Source of the DNA: Taeniopygia guttata
Lineage: Eukaryota > Chordata > Aves > Passeriformes > Estrildidae
Direction: 5' to 3'
Assembly (NCBI RefSeq): GCF_048771995.1
Contig: NC_133024.1
Coordinates: 91,854,501-91,918,500, forward strand
DNA: 64,000 nucleotides
The notes beneath the pieces are model-generated. The model did not search any database and was not told the DNA's origin. It worked only from the letters and a program-made list of their open reading frames with translations. Position numbers and translations under genes: made by a program. This document shows, in pieces, positions 42,701-54,132 of this stretch; position 1 is the stretch's first letter; every line of letters begins with the position of its first letter.

Positions 42701-44979
42701 GTGAACAAAATGCCTGCCCTCTTGGGGCAGAAGCAGGAAAATTTTTATATATGAAGTTTTTTAGTATATCACACAACAGGGATTTTATTGAATTCTGTAA
42801 AGCTTTTAATATAATCAAGCAAGCTTAGGAAAATAATTTCAGAAAGTATAAGTTAGTTAGGGCAAGAGAGCAGCAGAAAATATTATTTGGAACTTCAGAA
42901 ACACAATACCCCTTTGGGCAGATGAATAAGTTATGGTGTCCCACACAATCACATTTTTTGCTACTTTGCAATGTGGAATGTGGAAGAATAAACCTGAACC
43001 TGCAAACTGCTACCTCAGTAGACACACTATTAATGAACGAGTTTTATCTTTGATAAAAGAACATATTTAGATTTATCTGCTGTCTGTCTCCTGCAAAAGC
43101 TGTTTCTAAAGGATCATGACCATTCTCCTCTATTCTCTTTCCTCTTAATCATGCTAAATTTAACTTTTTTCCATTTCTCCATAATTTAACACTTTGTTGT
43201 GTACAAAGAATCAGTAAATATGCTACACCTTGATTTCCTTTCCTTTTTGTGTAGATTAGACAGGTGTTTGTCCAGTGTAGACACCTGTGGCCGTGGTTGC
43301 TGAATGTAGCATGGATGAGAAAGATAAAAAGGAACACGTAGTCATTACCAAAGAAATGGCCTCTGTGCCAAAAATAATAAAATATAGCTCTTTCCTTAAT
43401 TGCACAATATCCCTGCCAAAATAGGGAACTGTGTTTGCCTAAAGATTTCTTTTTTAATACCTGTGGGTCAGTATAAAGTAATCTGTTAAATAACTATGAT
43501 TCTGCTGTCACTAAAGATATACAATACTGAGAATCTCTGTAGTTATTAAAATATTTGTGTAGTCAGAGTTGGGTGATTTGTAACAACTCAGTCCGAAGAT
43601 GAAAGTATGATAAAAATAAGTCAGAATATTTATTCTATCCTTTTGGTGTTTTCCGTTGTTATATTTTTATTTCTGCTCTTACAATTAACTTATCTTCTAC
43701 TTGTTAGGCCACACAATCTTGCCCTGTTACATATGGAGGAAATATGATGGAAATGGGAGAGAAGAGTAACCATGATGAAAGGCTGTTCAGAAGACTTAAT
43801 CTAAAAGTTGTTTTACATAAGTGGGACTGAGGTCTTGTAGCTTGAGGCACTTCAGTGTTCAACTCCAAAGCTGATATAGAAAATTAATGGTTTAAAATAA
43901 TTTTTATATCTTGAAGATTCTGAGGCTCAGTTGCTTCTTTTCCTCATGATTATATAACAAACTTTAAAATTTTTTTTTAATCTCAGTGAGAAAAGAGAAA
44001 TGCTGCATAGATGTCCAGATGTAGAAGTCTGCTCTGTAAAAAGAACTGAATCAGGACTAATCACCACTGGCTCCTTTTATTGTCTGTGGGGGGAAAAATG
44101 GAGAAAGAAAAAGCACTTTAAGTCATGATTCATACCATCCTAATGTAGGCATCTGAAATAGGTCAGGTTCATTGAGCTCTAAAATGTCTGTTTTTCTCTG
44201 TGGACAGTGGCTTGGTCACCCTGGGGAATCACTAGCTCAGATGTGGATATCTATGTTATCAAGTAAGGTGAGATGATTTCCACCCTATGTTAATTTTTGT
44301 GACCAAGAATAAATATCTATAAAGAAAAAACATTGCCTCTATAAAAAACGGCTTATAATGGAATGATATGTGCTAAAGCTCTTGTTCCACATTCCCTACA
44401 ATGACCCAGATCCTATAAAACTTAAAGATTGAAATCTCATGCCAGAGAAAAGCATGTTATAATACTGCACTATCCTTCATTCTGACTTGTGAAAGTGATT
44501 TCTCACTCAACGTAAAACACATGCCAATAAGTACACAGAAATGATCTAATTAAAGATGTGCACACAGAATTCAGAGCTGATTATTATGTGTATTACAATT
44601 ACTGCAAACAGCAGTACATCAATATATTAGAGTATATACACATATATGTGTGAATATACATGCTAATAGACAATTATAGATAATGGTTGTAATTTCATAC
44701 ATTAATAAATGCACTACATTGGTATGCAAGCTAAATAGATTTATAAAAATGTAGGGATAAAGACAACAAGAATATGCCCTTATTTTATTATGAAGTTCTG
44801 AAAGACTATTTAGCACAATAGAAATCTTAGTGCTGACATAGTTCCATCACTAATTGGGGAAAAGAAAAGCATTCATTGAATATTTCTGTTTTGCATTTAG
44901 AAAGAAAAGCAGTTTCTGCATTGCCAAACTATCATCTCTTCTGACATTTTCCAAAGCAGATGGTAAGAACGTCTATTAA

Positions 44980-45490
44980 TTTTTTTGAAATTGGCAGGTC
45001 CACATAACTTGATTGAAAGGTTTGAAAAACAATTTGTACTGCTCTGCATTGGCAAAAAGCTTTGGCATACTGGAGAAGTCCAAGAGGCCTGGAAAAATCT
45101 AATGCTGTGTGGATATTTCAGCAACATAAACAGGATGACCACAGTAACTCTAGATGAGTTAACTTGACCTTGGTTCCGTGTGAAAGAATGGAACAGCTGA
45201 TATGGGACTCTGTCCATAAGGAAATAGAAAATGGTAACATAATTACTGCCAGTCAACAGGACTTTATGCAAAACAGGTTAAGTTAAACAAACTGCATAGT
45301 ACTTTTATGAGATAAGAATTTTGATTATTTGATTTGTTTAAGAAAGGTAACTATGTTGACAAAACAATGCCTTTCAGACTTCGTTAAGCATTGATACCAC
45401 ATGACACTCTGATCAAATGTTACACTAGAACAAAACCAAGACAACATATAATAAATGAGATTATACCGTAGAACTCAGAATTTCAATGTG
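44980..45490 (+). mobile_element. Ancient CR1-like LINE fragment (ORF2 region)
   Basis: Phrases such as 'gactctgtccataaggaaatag', 'ttactgccagtcaacaggactttatgcaaaacagg' and 'gataccacatgacactctgatc' match, in order, the reverse-transcriptase part of old amniote CR1 families as I remember them. The reading frame is broken by many stops, so it is a fossil. The antisense 124-codon frame here is a by-product. Ends are approximate. Confidence 0.6.
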
Positions 45491-46424
45491 GAATTGTTAA
45501 CTAAAATTTACCAAGTATCACAAGTGTGCTTCTACAAAGATTCTTCCATGTCTTAGACAGTTATTCAATCCATTTACCTATAGAGTGACAAAAAAAAAAA
45601 AAAAGGGCATAAACTGTAATAATATCTCTAAATTCTGCAAATGGCAAGAGGAGAGAAATTATGAGGATAGATTACAATCAGGAAATTATTTAGACAACTG
45701 TAGCTAAGTAGAAATTACAGGGTATAAATGTTGCCAATTAAAAGCTGTTTTGGGAAGAAAACAGAGATTACACTTGCTGGACTGAGAGTATGGTGGGTCT
45801 AAAAAATTAGTTGATGTTGATGGTTAATTTTTTAATGCAAAACAGCACTAAGTTGGTTAATGCTGGTTTTACACTGGTAGGGGTGAGAAATGGTCTTCTT
45901 ATGGCTGCTGTAGTCAGACCAAATTAAGCTCTCCATAGAGAAAGACAGAAGCAATGAAAGCTACCACCCTGCAGACACATATTACTCTGTTTTGGACTAT
46001 ACAAACTAAGCAGTTTCCCTGGGATATATTGCAAACACAGAAGATGAAGAAATAGTTAGCAGGGGTTAGGCACAAGAAGAACAGCAGGGAGTTTTTCCTT
46101 GTTGTGTTTGGGGAAACCAGACCTTGGCTACATTATTTGTAAATAAAGTTGCACAACTTTGCTAGCCTTTGTGGTGTTTGTGTTTTTGTTTTGGTTTTTT
46201 TTTTTTTTTATTTCAGTGAGTACAAAACAAGTCTCAGAGTGAATCAAGAAGCTTGAGGCTGTGATGAAATTTTCAAGATTTTTACTGGGAAACATATCTT
46301 GACTGTGTCCTGCTTATTTTCCTGTATTCTGGTCCCCAGAGATTTGCTGTGTAAGAGTTGGAATTCTTTCCTGGCCCCTCCCTGGGCAGTCATCACTGGC
46401 ATGGAAGGACAGAGCTGTCTGTGG

Positions 46425-46447
46425 CACACACATACACACACACACAC
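46425..46447 (+). repeat. (CA)n microsatellite
   Basis: CA dinucleotides with one T interruption (cacacacatacacacac). Overlapping short open frames on both strands here are repeat artefacts. Confidence 0.9.
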
Positions 46448-46857
46448 CATCCAAGCTACCCTGCTTTCTCCAGTCTCTTCCAGGACCAGAGAAAGACACT
46501 AATTTTCCACTCTTTGTTTTCCTTCCTGGCATGTTTTTAAAGGGAAAGATGATAAAGACAGACTCTCTGCAGGTCTCACCTCACTCTTGCAGCTTGGAAA
46601 GGAGAGAGCATGTATAAAAGAAATTTGATGGGGATCTGAGAAGCTGTATGAGATTGCATGCAGCCAGCCAAGGGACCCTGATCTCTTAGTCCTCTCCATT
46701 CTCCAGGGCCAGGGTTTTGGATGGAAAACATGGAGCAGGAAAAGGGGACATTTAATATTTAAGTTCCACTTCTGTATGGAGTCAAACCTGAAGTTTTAAG
46801 AAACTGCTTGGGATTTGGTAACCTGGTAGAGTTCAGTAGACTGCTGAAGGGAAGCAG

Positions 46858-46923
46858 AGGTGAAGCTGCAGAGAAAAAAAAAGTAGGGAGAGGTGAAGCT
46901 GAAGAGAAAAAAAAACGGGGAGA
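46858..46923 (+). repeat. 33-bp tandem duplication
   Basis: Two copies (46858-46890 and 46891-46923) of a unit beginning aggtgaagctgcagag, followed by an A run and a G-rich end, differ at a few bases. Purine-rich on the + strand. Confidence 0.85.
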
Positions 46924-48864
46924 TGCATATCTCTTGGTATTAGTCAGTGTCTGTGGATAAGACAGAAATAATGGCTGATAATGCGATGGGGAATCAGACT
47001 GGTGCATCAGGCCATGTGAGGGAGCAGCTGCCCTGCAGCACAGGCATATACCCCACACGCCTCAGGGTGCAAAGTATCTTTGGTGACTCACTACCTTACA
47101 GTCCTACAGCCTTTTCTCTCTGATCTGACACATAACCCTTTAATCCATCAGTTCATGGAGTAGAAGAGCCTGCAGCAAAAAGAGGTAGAAAGTGGGCCAA
47201 ATGGAGAGAAGTCAGGCAGGAGCAGGTGTACAAGTGTCATTGTTAATGCATGAGATTCAACAGATTGGGAACCAAGAGGCAAATGGGGGGCAGGATTGAT
47301 ACTGGTGCTGGGAGAGTACAGGAGTCAAAAAATCACCTAATCTAATAATTGCTGATACTCATATGGAATGTGAAGATCAATAATGATGAAAATGGATAAA
47401 ATGAATAGGTTATAAATAAAGCACTGATGAACAACATCCCTGCCCCTCAGCATCTTCACCATCAATGATATTGTGGGCTTCTGTCTTTAATCTCTCTTCT
47501 AAATGGCCTGTAATTCTACCCTTCTAAAACAATGACCCAGCAGCTGGTGTCTTCCTTTTTTCTCTACCATCATCAACAAACCATCTGTGAGAAGAGAGAG
47601 GGAAAAAATGAAATGCCTGTATTTTGCTCTCACCGGCTTTCCTCACTGGCTGAGCATCTGTCCCACAGCTGTCACACAGCACTTGGAAAGCAATGAGTAA
47701 CCTTAAAGTCCAAATGTCTTCCCGTTTCCTGGTTTTCAGGAAAAGCATCTGTGCTGTGCTCTGTAGTGCCTAAAATGTTTCCTGAAAATTTCCAATAAAT
47801 TCCAAAGTGGTCATATTGCATCCAGAAAGGCAAGCAATCAAATATATTCATCTTGGCCTTGTAAAAGAGAGGGAGCGAGTGTTAGCTAGTTGTCAAGAGT
47901 CCCTTTACAGCAAATGGAGGAAAATTTTTCTCTAATGGAAATGTCACAACTTTTTTAATGCATTGTTTTGTGATTGCTGACACCAAAACTGTATACAACT
48001 AAATATAAGAGTCTTTCAAATTAAGCTGAATGCTTTTGTTAAGTAAGCACAGCACACAATGTTGTGTCCATCAGGGTTTTATGCTACAGAAGCTCTAAAA
48101 ATGCTCTAAGTGGCAAGAAGATGAATGTGCCATGGTGAGAGGAGATGATATCTGTCTGGACATAAACTCCCTGTTACACAGTTAATGCCTTAATTCTTTG
48201 TAAAAAAATTGAATTAGTAGTTGACATTGTAGGAATCAACACCTACATAATGTGGCTACACATTATCTCCTCTATTATTAAAATGGACATTAACCAGATT
48301 GACTATGCTTAATGTTAAACTTCAGAACTAGAATCCTTTCAGAAGAAAGGACTAGTAACCCTCCCTTCATTACTATGAAAGAGCTCTAGAGGCTAAAATG
48401 CATTAGTCATTGAACTTTTAGATAGCTGTGGTTAGCTGAGATGAAACCACCTCACCAAACATGCTGGATAGCCAATCCTGCCAAGTTTACAGCATGTCTT
48501 CACTTATCCCATCACTTATGGATATAATGGTCCCTCAAGGCCAGTACAGGAAGACTTAAATATCATAATCAAGTGTGATCACAAGTTATTTGCATTGCAG
48601 AGGACATGAGATCTGAAACCTCCATAGTTGGCTTTAAAGTTCATGCTGCTATAATAAATACAACGTAAATTGTGAATTCGTATTCTTAAGTGACTTGTTA
48701 AGCCTGCAAAAAAAGTATAAAATCTATCCAAGAAAAACAATAAAGTAGAATAAAGTTGTTGAGAGAAAATACGTCTTGTGGATTGCAATGGTTTTCTTCA
48801 TATATAACATCTCTTCTGGAAATGCAGAGTACAGCTGCTGCATTTCTGTAACACCCTGGTCTAC

Positions 48865-49683
48865 TGTGGTGGTTTAAAACCAGGTGGGAATTAAACTCCA
48901 AATAATCTGCTCCCCTCCCCTCTGTCTCTGCACCAATGAGAGAGGAACAAAGGAAGAGACTATGTGTTGAGATAATAATTTATCAAAACCAAACAGCCAC
49001 GGACTAAGAAATGCACAATAATAACAACAGCATTAACAACAAAAGTGTACAAAGGAGAAGGTACTTTACACACAGAGGCATTAACCACCTTGATTCAGCT
49101 CTGCATGGCTGACAAGACAAAGACAAGCACTCTCCACAGCTGGCATTCCCTGTCCCGGAGCCCAGGACAACGAAAAGCAGTGATGGACAAGCACCCAAAG
49201 AGTCGGATGGATGATCTGCACTGTGCCACCCGCTGCCCGGGCTGCTGGCTTGGTTGCTGTTGGCAGTCCTCAGCTCAGCCGCTCTGCACTCGGCTTGGAA
49301 TCGGTTGGGCTTGGGCTCAGCTCAGGCCCAGGCCAGGCTCAGCTCAGGAATTGCTCAGGCTCAGCTCAGGCATGGCTCAGCTCTGCTGCTCCGTTCCTGT
49401 GGCTGATTCCTGCAGCCTGTGCGCTCTGCTGGGCTCAGCTGTGTTTGCCACCCGGAGCTGCATTCTTCCCGAGGGATGGGAAGGGATGGGCAGCAACGAC
49501 AGAGGGACAAAGTCTGCAGGGCCGGTCCTGGCAACTTCCCCAGGAAGAAACCAAACAAAATGGCCCCACTTCCAAGGTGTGTTCCCCTTTTCTTCCCCCT
49601 CAAACCACTCTCCCCAGAGGATGCGCATGGTATAGAATAGCAGCCTAGCTCCGCCCCTTTATCCTGCAAGAAAAACTAGGACA
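48865..49683 (-). mobile_element. Solo LTR of an avian endogenous retrovirus
   Basis: Read on the minus strand the segment begins tgtcctag and ends ttttaaaccaccaca, giving the TG...CA ends of an LTR and a tail that, as I recall, is common in bird ERV LTRs. It is about 819 bases, GC-richer than its flanks, and holds tandem GAGCTGAGCC-like units. No gag, pol or env sequence adjoins it, so it is a solo LTR left by recombination. The flanking pentamers (tctac and gctat) match poorly, so the target duplication has decayed or the ends are off by a few bases. Open frames inside it are not genes. Confidence 0.75.
49308..49384 (-). repeat. GCTCAGCTCAGG minisatellite inside the solo LTR
   Basis: The + strand repeats variants of GGCTCAGCTCAGG about five times at irregular spacing, with interrupting units such as CCCAGGCCA. 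It lies within the LTR and accounts for several overlapping open frames there. Confidence 0.7.
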
Positions 49684-49789
49684 GCTATTCAGCACTTGAA
49701 GTTTAAAATGAGGGACAGGAATTAATTTACTGAAACTAATGAACTTGAGACAAAACATTGTCAGTCCTGTGAGGTCATTTTCAAATAGA

Positions 49790-50097
49790 AGGGAGCCTTG
49801 TCAACTGATGTGCGCTCCTCAGTCTCTCAGAGGGAACAGAAACACAGGAATCCTGAAGCACAGGAAGTTCCACACAAAGATAGGCAAGAACATTGCTGTG
49901 CAGGTGACAAAGTACTGGAACAGGCTGCTCAGAGAGATTGTGGAGTCTCCTTTCCAGCAGATATTCATGAGACATCTGGATACAATCTTGTGCAGCATTC
50001 TCTAGGTTACCCTGTTTGAATGGGGAGATTGGTCTAGATAACCTCGAGTGATCCCTTCCAACCTTACTCACATTGTGGTTCTGTGAGTCAGTGAGTG
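49790..50097 (+). mobile_element. CR1 LINE 3' fragment
   Basis: Plus-strand CR1 tail: 'aagcacaggaagttccac', 'tactggaacaggctgctcagagagattgtggagtctcctt', 'gggagattggtctagataacctcgagtgatcccttccaacctt', ending 'ttctgtgagtcagtgag'. Only about 100 bases separate it from the solo LTR on the left. It is 5'-truncated. Confidence 0.92.
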
Positions 50098-52602
50098 GTT
50101 TGTAAGATTTTCAGGTTTTTCTGAATATTAAAATCCAAGTGGAGGCAATGTTTAAAGTAGTGTATCAATTTGATTTGTGTGTGCAGTCTGGTTTGGAAAA
50201 AGAAAATAAAAATTAATTAATTACAGAGAGCCTTCAAAGGTGAGAAACACGAAACCCACTATTTTTTTTCAATCTGAAAGTAAAAAAAAACCCACAAAAA
50301 CAACAAAGCACTAAATCAGTAAGTCATTAAATGGTGTAGTAAAATTATTTCAGTATTACCTGCCTAAAGAATTGGTAATGTAAGGATGTCTCCAGCTGTG
50401 AATGTTTTGGGGACTGTGATTTTTACCTTGTAAGTATTTCTTTAAATATAGACAACAAATGTTGTTTTTAAACTTGATTATCCTGCAACAATAACAAGAT
50501 CACTTCCCCATAGGCATTTTTCAGCAAATGCTCAATTAATAACTTTACAGCCAACTACTGACTTTAAAACTATCTGATTATTCCACAACCTATAAATTGT
50601 ATCTGTTAAACTTATAACAGTGTGATAACCACATTTTTAGAATACTGGTTGTGTTTATCCATTACTAAATAAAGCAAAAATGTCATTTTATTACAAAGAA
50701 AGACACCTTCTCAGGAAATAGTTGCAGAGGAGGCTTCTGTAAATAAATGCTGGCAAGGCTAACCCAAAGACCAAAGTGCAGTGCAGCCCAGGGATCTCTC
50801 ACTAGATTCAGTTTAGCTGTGATACAGGTTTTTGTTAGCAAACAAACTCAGAATACCTTGTACCAGAAATGCAAAGTCCTCTCACTTCACTGGAGGATAG
50901 AAGAAAAAGAGACCCCTAGGAGGCTTCATTTCTAAGACATCTTTCAGGTCCTTACACAACACCTCACTACAAACTGAAAAAAGGGTTTACTTTGGTTTGG
51001 TCATTGCAAGGTAGTGAATTGAATCTCAGCTCACTGATCCGCTTCCTTACCAGCTGCATCCAAGAGGTGACAGCAGCTCTTGCAATGTCTGCATTTGGAG
51101 TTATTCATCTTTAAAAAAATCTACTTCTGTAACCTTGAGACTCTTTACAAGTCAGTAAAGAGTCTCTCAAAAAAGAAGTGTGTAGGAATGAAGCAAGGCA
51201 CCCAGAAGCACTCCCTTATTGTATGATTAAATGCAACAGATGAAATTAAAAACATGTTCATGTGCCATGATTACCTCATTCTCTTCTGTTACATATGCTG
51301 TTCCCCCAACAACGCTTAATCAGCAGTTTAACTGAAAGCACACTTTTCACTTGTATTTCATTTTGTGGTCTCACACTTTAGTAATTAACATGTCACGTTC
51401 ACATGAATATTTAAAAAAGTGACCATTTCATTTTGCATTCATGAGCATTTGGCAGAACAGGCAAGAATCTTTTTCTTTTTTGTGGAATTTACTTGACAGC
51501 AACTTTTTAATCAAGTTATTATTATTAGACATGCAGATTGCCTCCAACCATGGTACAACAGTGCTTGATACAACAAGCATCTTGGACATGGTGCCTCCTC
51601 TTTCTTATGCCCCACAATTCATGAGAGTCTCTAGCATGCGTGGGGTGTTTGAGCCCTTATGCCCAAGAACTGGGAGGAGGTTTTATTCAACCTCTCTCAC
51701 AGGCACATGAAAGTGAATGTATTTCTGGTGCCAAGAATTTTGTACTCATCTTGTTGTGATGCTTAACTTTCCTGAAATCAACAGTTGCACTTAATCTGCA
51801 TACCTGAAAAAACATGTTTCCAAAAATATATTTTAAAAAGATCCTCCACCTCTTCCCTCAGGACCTGTGTTGCCTTTGGGCTTCCTCCATGCATATAAGC
51901 CCATCAAAATATGGAAGGCTGACACTTTTTAGTTCTTTACATGCTGAGTGTGTCTGCAGCGTCCATTAGTGAGGAAATGGGTGAGCTGAAGCTGCTGCTT
52001 GTCAGCCACAGCATTCATGGGACTGCAGAATGGCATTTGCCTCCCCACATTAGCAATATTCATCAAGTCATTGCATATGTACAAAATATATACATTAAAC
52101 AAAACAGAAGGAGGCCCACCATTAATTACCCATCTACACAGTGTCTAACACAATGGAAGCCTGAGGCTCCAGTGAGTTTCCCAGACGCTGCCTAAATAAT
52201 GCAGATAGATGCTAATTTTCCTTGAAAGCAGTCAGCCGACTTTGAGGGCAAGCCTTCCTCATCTTATTCACATAAAACTTCCACTTCAGTGTACTGAAGG
52301 GGTACATTGAGAGAAGCAGGCAAGATTTTCCTCTGTAGTGTGTCTATTTCCCCAACTCTCTCCATATTCCCCATGCTCTTGTGCATGCACAAATGAGATC
52401 AGCAAATGTCCTGCATGAGTAAGAATTACACCAAAAGTGTATCCCAAACACTAAGAGTAAGCAATGATTCATAATCATAGTTTTACACTCTTTATTTTGT
52501 AGTTATATTAGCAGATAGAAAAAGAAAAGAAAAAAATAATATAGAGAGAGAAAAAGTGAAGATTGTTCTTTTCTCTTTCAACAGTAACACTCCTGAAGCT
52601 AT
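50098..52602. other. Gene-free interval with a hairpin and a possible conserved patch
   Basis: Contains the hairpin at 51,121-51,185. The stretch at about 51,920-52,260 is free of repeat signatures, moderately GC, and has homeodomain-like ATTA words. No exon was recognised. Confidence 0.5.
51121..51185. repeat. Inverted repeat able to form a hairpin
   Basis: GAGACTCTTTAC (51137-51148) and GTAAAGAGTCTC (51155-51166) are perfect reverse complements around a 6-base loop. Beyond the stem the flanks can pair partly (ttga with tcaa after a small bulge; ctacttct with agaagtgtgtag around a gap). It could be a small RNA hairpin, a transposon-end relic or chance. Confidence 0.6.
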
Positions 52603-52619
52603 TTATATATATATATATA
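52603..52619 (+). repeat. (TA)n microsatellite
   Basis: A run of alternating T and A ends just before the old CR1 fragment. Confidence 0.8.
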
Positions 52620-52620
52620 G

Positions 52621-52860
52621 ATCACAGAAATCCAACAAAATAGGACTGGAAGTAAACATGAGATCATCTAGACTATCACACTGCCCTGAGTCAGGACAAC
52701 TATGCTTGTGTCATTCCTGAGCAATATTTACGCAACTTAAAATGCTCTAGTGATAGGGACTCTATAAAAATCCCTTGACAGTCCACTCCAGATTTGCATT
52801 ACCCCTGCTGTTAGCAAAATTATCCTGATGTCAAGATAAATGATGGAAGAAGTTAGGCTA
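52621..52860 (-). mobile_element. Old CR1-family LINE fragment
   Basis: The + strand reads 'aggactggaagtaaacatgagatcatctagactatcacactgccctgagtcagg' and 'ctctagtgatagggactctataaaaatcccttgacagtccactcc'. This is the reverse complement of the 3' end of an older CR1 subfamily. A TA microsatellite lies at its left and a long T run at its right. Confidence 0.8.
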
Positions 52861-52872
52861 CCTTCTGCAGTC

Positions 52873-52898
52873 TTTTTTTTTTTTTTTTTTTTTTTTTT
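52873..52898 (+). repeat. Poly-T tract (about 26 bases)
   Basis: An uninterrupted T run follows the old CR1 fragment. It is the longest homopolymer I noticed in the window and a likely site of length variation or assembly error. Confidence 0.9.
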
Positions 52899-53609
52899 AA
52901 GGCTAGAGGGAAAAAAGCTACTACCTAAAGCAGATGCAAAGGCCATGCGAAACAAAGGCAAATAGCCAAATGAATAGTAAGGCAGAGAGGAAAGCTGAAT
53001 GACTGGAATGATTTTGCTGGGGAATGGCCATCAAGAGCATTCAGAAAAGAGAAAAAGTGGCTAGAGCAACCTGCCTAGGGAAAGAAAAATGTAAAAAAAA
53101 TTTCAAAAAGAATGCTACCTAGTAAGAAACAGAATTGAAAAAGCAGAAAATAGACAAACAAACAAGCCCTCTTCTGTTCAAGTCCTATGGTGTTTGGGCA
53201 AATGAGGCTTTGCAAATTTTCTGCAAATATTGCATCAAAGAAATATTGAATTCTATCATCCATTCTCTTCTTGGAGAGAAAAATACCCTAAAGGATCGCA
53301 GATCTTGGATATCCATACAGGTCAAAAAAGTACATTACAAAACCTCTTTAAAAACAAAGCAAAAAGAGCTGAATGTTCTCAAAGGCAAGAGAGGTATTAA
53401 ATTATTGCTTGAAAATATTTGTCTTTGTTACTTCACAAACACTATTTTTTGCCCCTAGGATATTTATATTCTATCAGGCTTTTTCCTTTACATAACAATA
53501 TTTTTTAAATCAGTGATCAATCCCGTAGGAATGACAGACAGCATTTCCCCCGGGGGAAAAAAAAAGAAAAAAAATCCAAACGAAGCGAAACCAACAAAAC
53601 AACAACACC
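52899..53609. other. AT-rich spacer before the CpG block
   Basis: A-rich sequence with a 107-codon frame (53135-53458) rich in Lys and lacking family features. No gene is supported. Confidence 0.55.
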
Positions 53610-53634
53610 ACCAGGACGCGTTTCGGAGCCCGCG

Positions 53635-53652
53635 CTGCTGCTGCTGCTGCTG
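53635..53652 (+). repeat. (CTG)6 microsatellite
   Basis: Six perfect CTG units lie inside the GC-rich block, ending in CTGCTGCAGG. On the minus strand this reads as CAG. Confidence 0.85.
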
Positions 53653-53759
53653 CAGGAACGCGCCCGCGGTGCCCCCGCGGTGCCGCCAGGGGGGGCAGCC
53701 CCGGCGCGGCGCCCACCGAGGCTGCTCCGCGGCCCCATCGCCGCCCACCGCGCACATAC

Positions 53760-53880
53760 ATAAAGAAAAAAAACAAAAACCAAAAAACAAAAAACAAAAA
53801 CAAAACAACAAAAAAAAAACCAACCAAAAAACGCAAACCAAACCCCAACCAAATTAAAACCCGCAACCAACAAAAATAGA
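53760..53880 (+). repeat. A/C-rich low-complexity stretch
   Basis: The + strand is built almost only of A and C (caaaaacc, caaaacaac and similar), with very few G or T bases. This extreme strand asymmetry splits the CpG block in two. It looks like expanded simple sequence, not coding DNA. Confidence 0.8.
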
Positions 53881-54090
53881 TGTTCCAGGAAGAAAATCCT
53901 GGTGCTTGCGAAGCGCTGACGCATGTCAGCCCCCAGTGCGTAATTTTCGCACCGGCAGCGGAGGGGCGGGAGCGCGGCAGGAGCTGATCCACACCCCCCG
54001 CACGCCCCCAGCCCTTCCCCAGGCTCCCCCGGGGATTTACCAAAAGCGGCGATTTCCGCGGGCGGCGCCGGACGCGCGCAGCCCCGGGGC

Positions 54091-54132
54091 GGTACCGGCG
54101 GTACCCGCGGCGGTACCGGCGGTACCCGCGGC
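54091..54132 (+). repeat. 21-bp tandem duplication in the CpG block
   Basis: Two identical 21-base copies (54091-54111 and 54112-54132) begin GGTACCGGCGGTACCCGCGGC. Each copy itself holds two GGTACC-type half units, so the array is a small nested repeat. Confidence 0.85.

Larger units (their letters stand above)
30016..44979. other. Gene-free interval, largely unique
   Basis: About 15 kb of AT-rich unique sequence. The 163-codon frame at 35628-36119 lacks family features. Stretches at about 38,390-38,640 and 39,480-39,800 lack repeat signatures and contain homeodomain/POU-like words, so they are candidate noncoding elements. No exon or RNA gene was recognised. Confidence 0.55.
45491..48864. 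other. Gene-free interval with simple repeats
   Basis: It holds an A-run near 45,590, a T-rich run near 46,195-46,210, the (CA)n run and the 33-bp duplication. No gene was recognised. Confidence 0.6.

Noticed and set aside
49045..49648. Open frames of 145 and 196 codons
   Set aside because: They lie wholly inside the solo LTR and its GCTCAG repeat; not retroviral coding sequence and not a gene.
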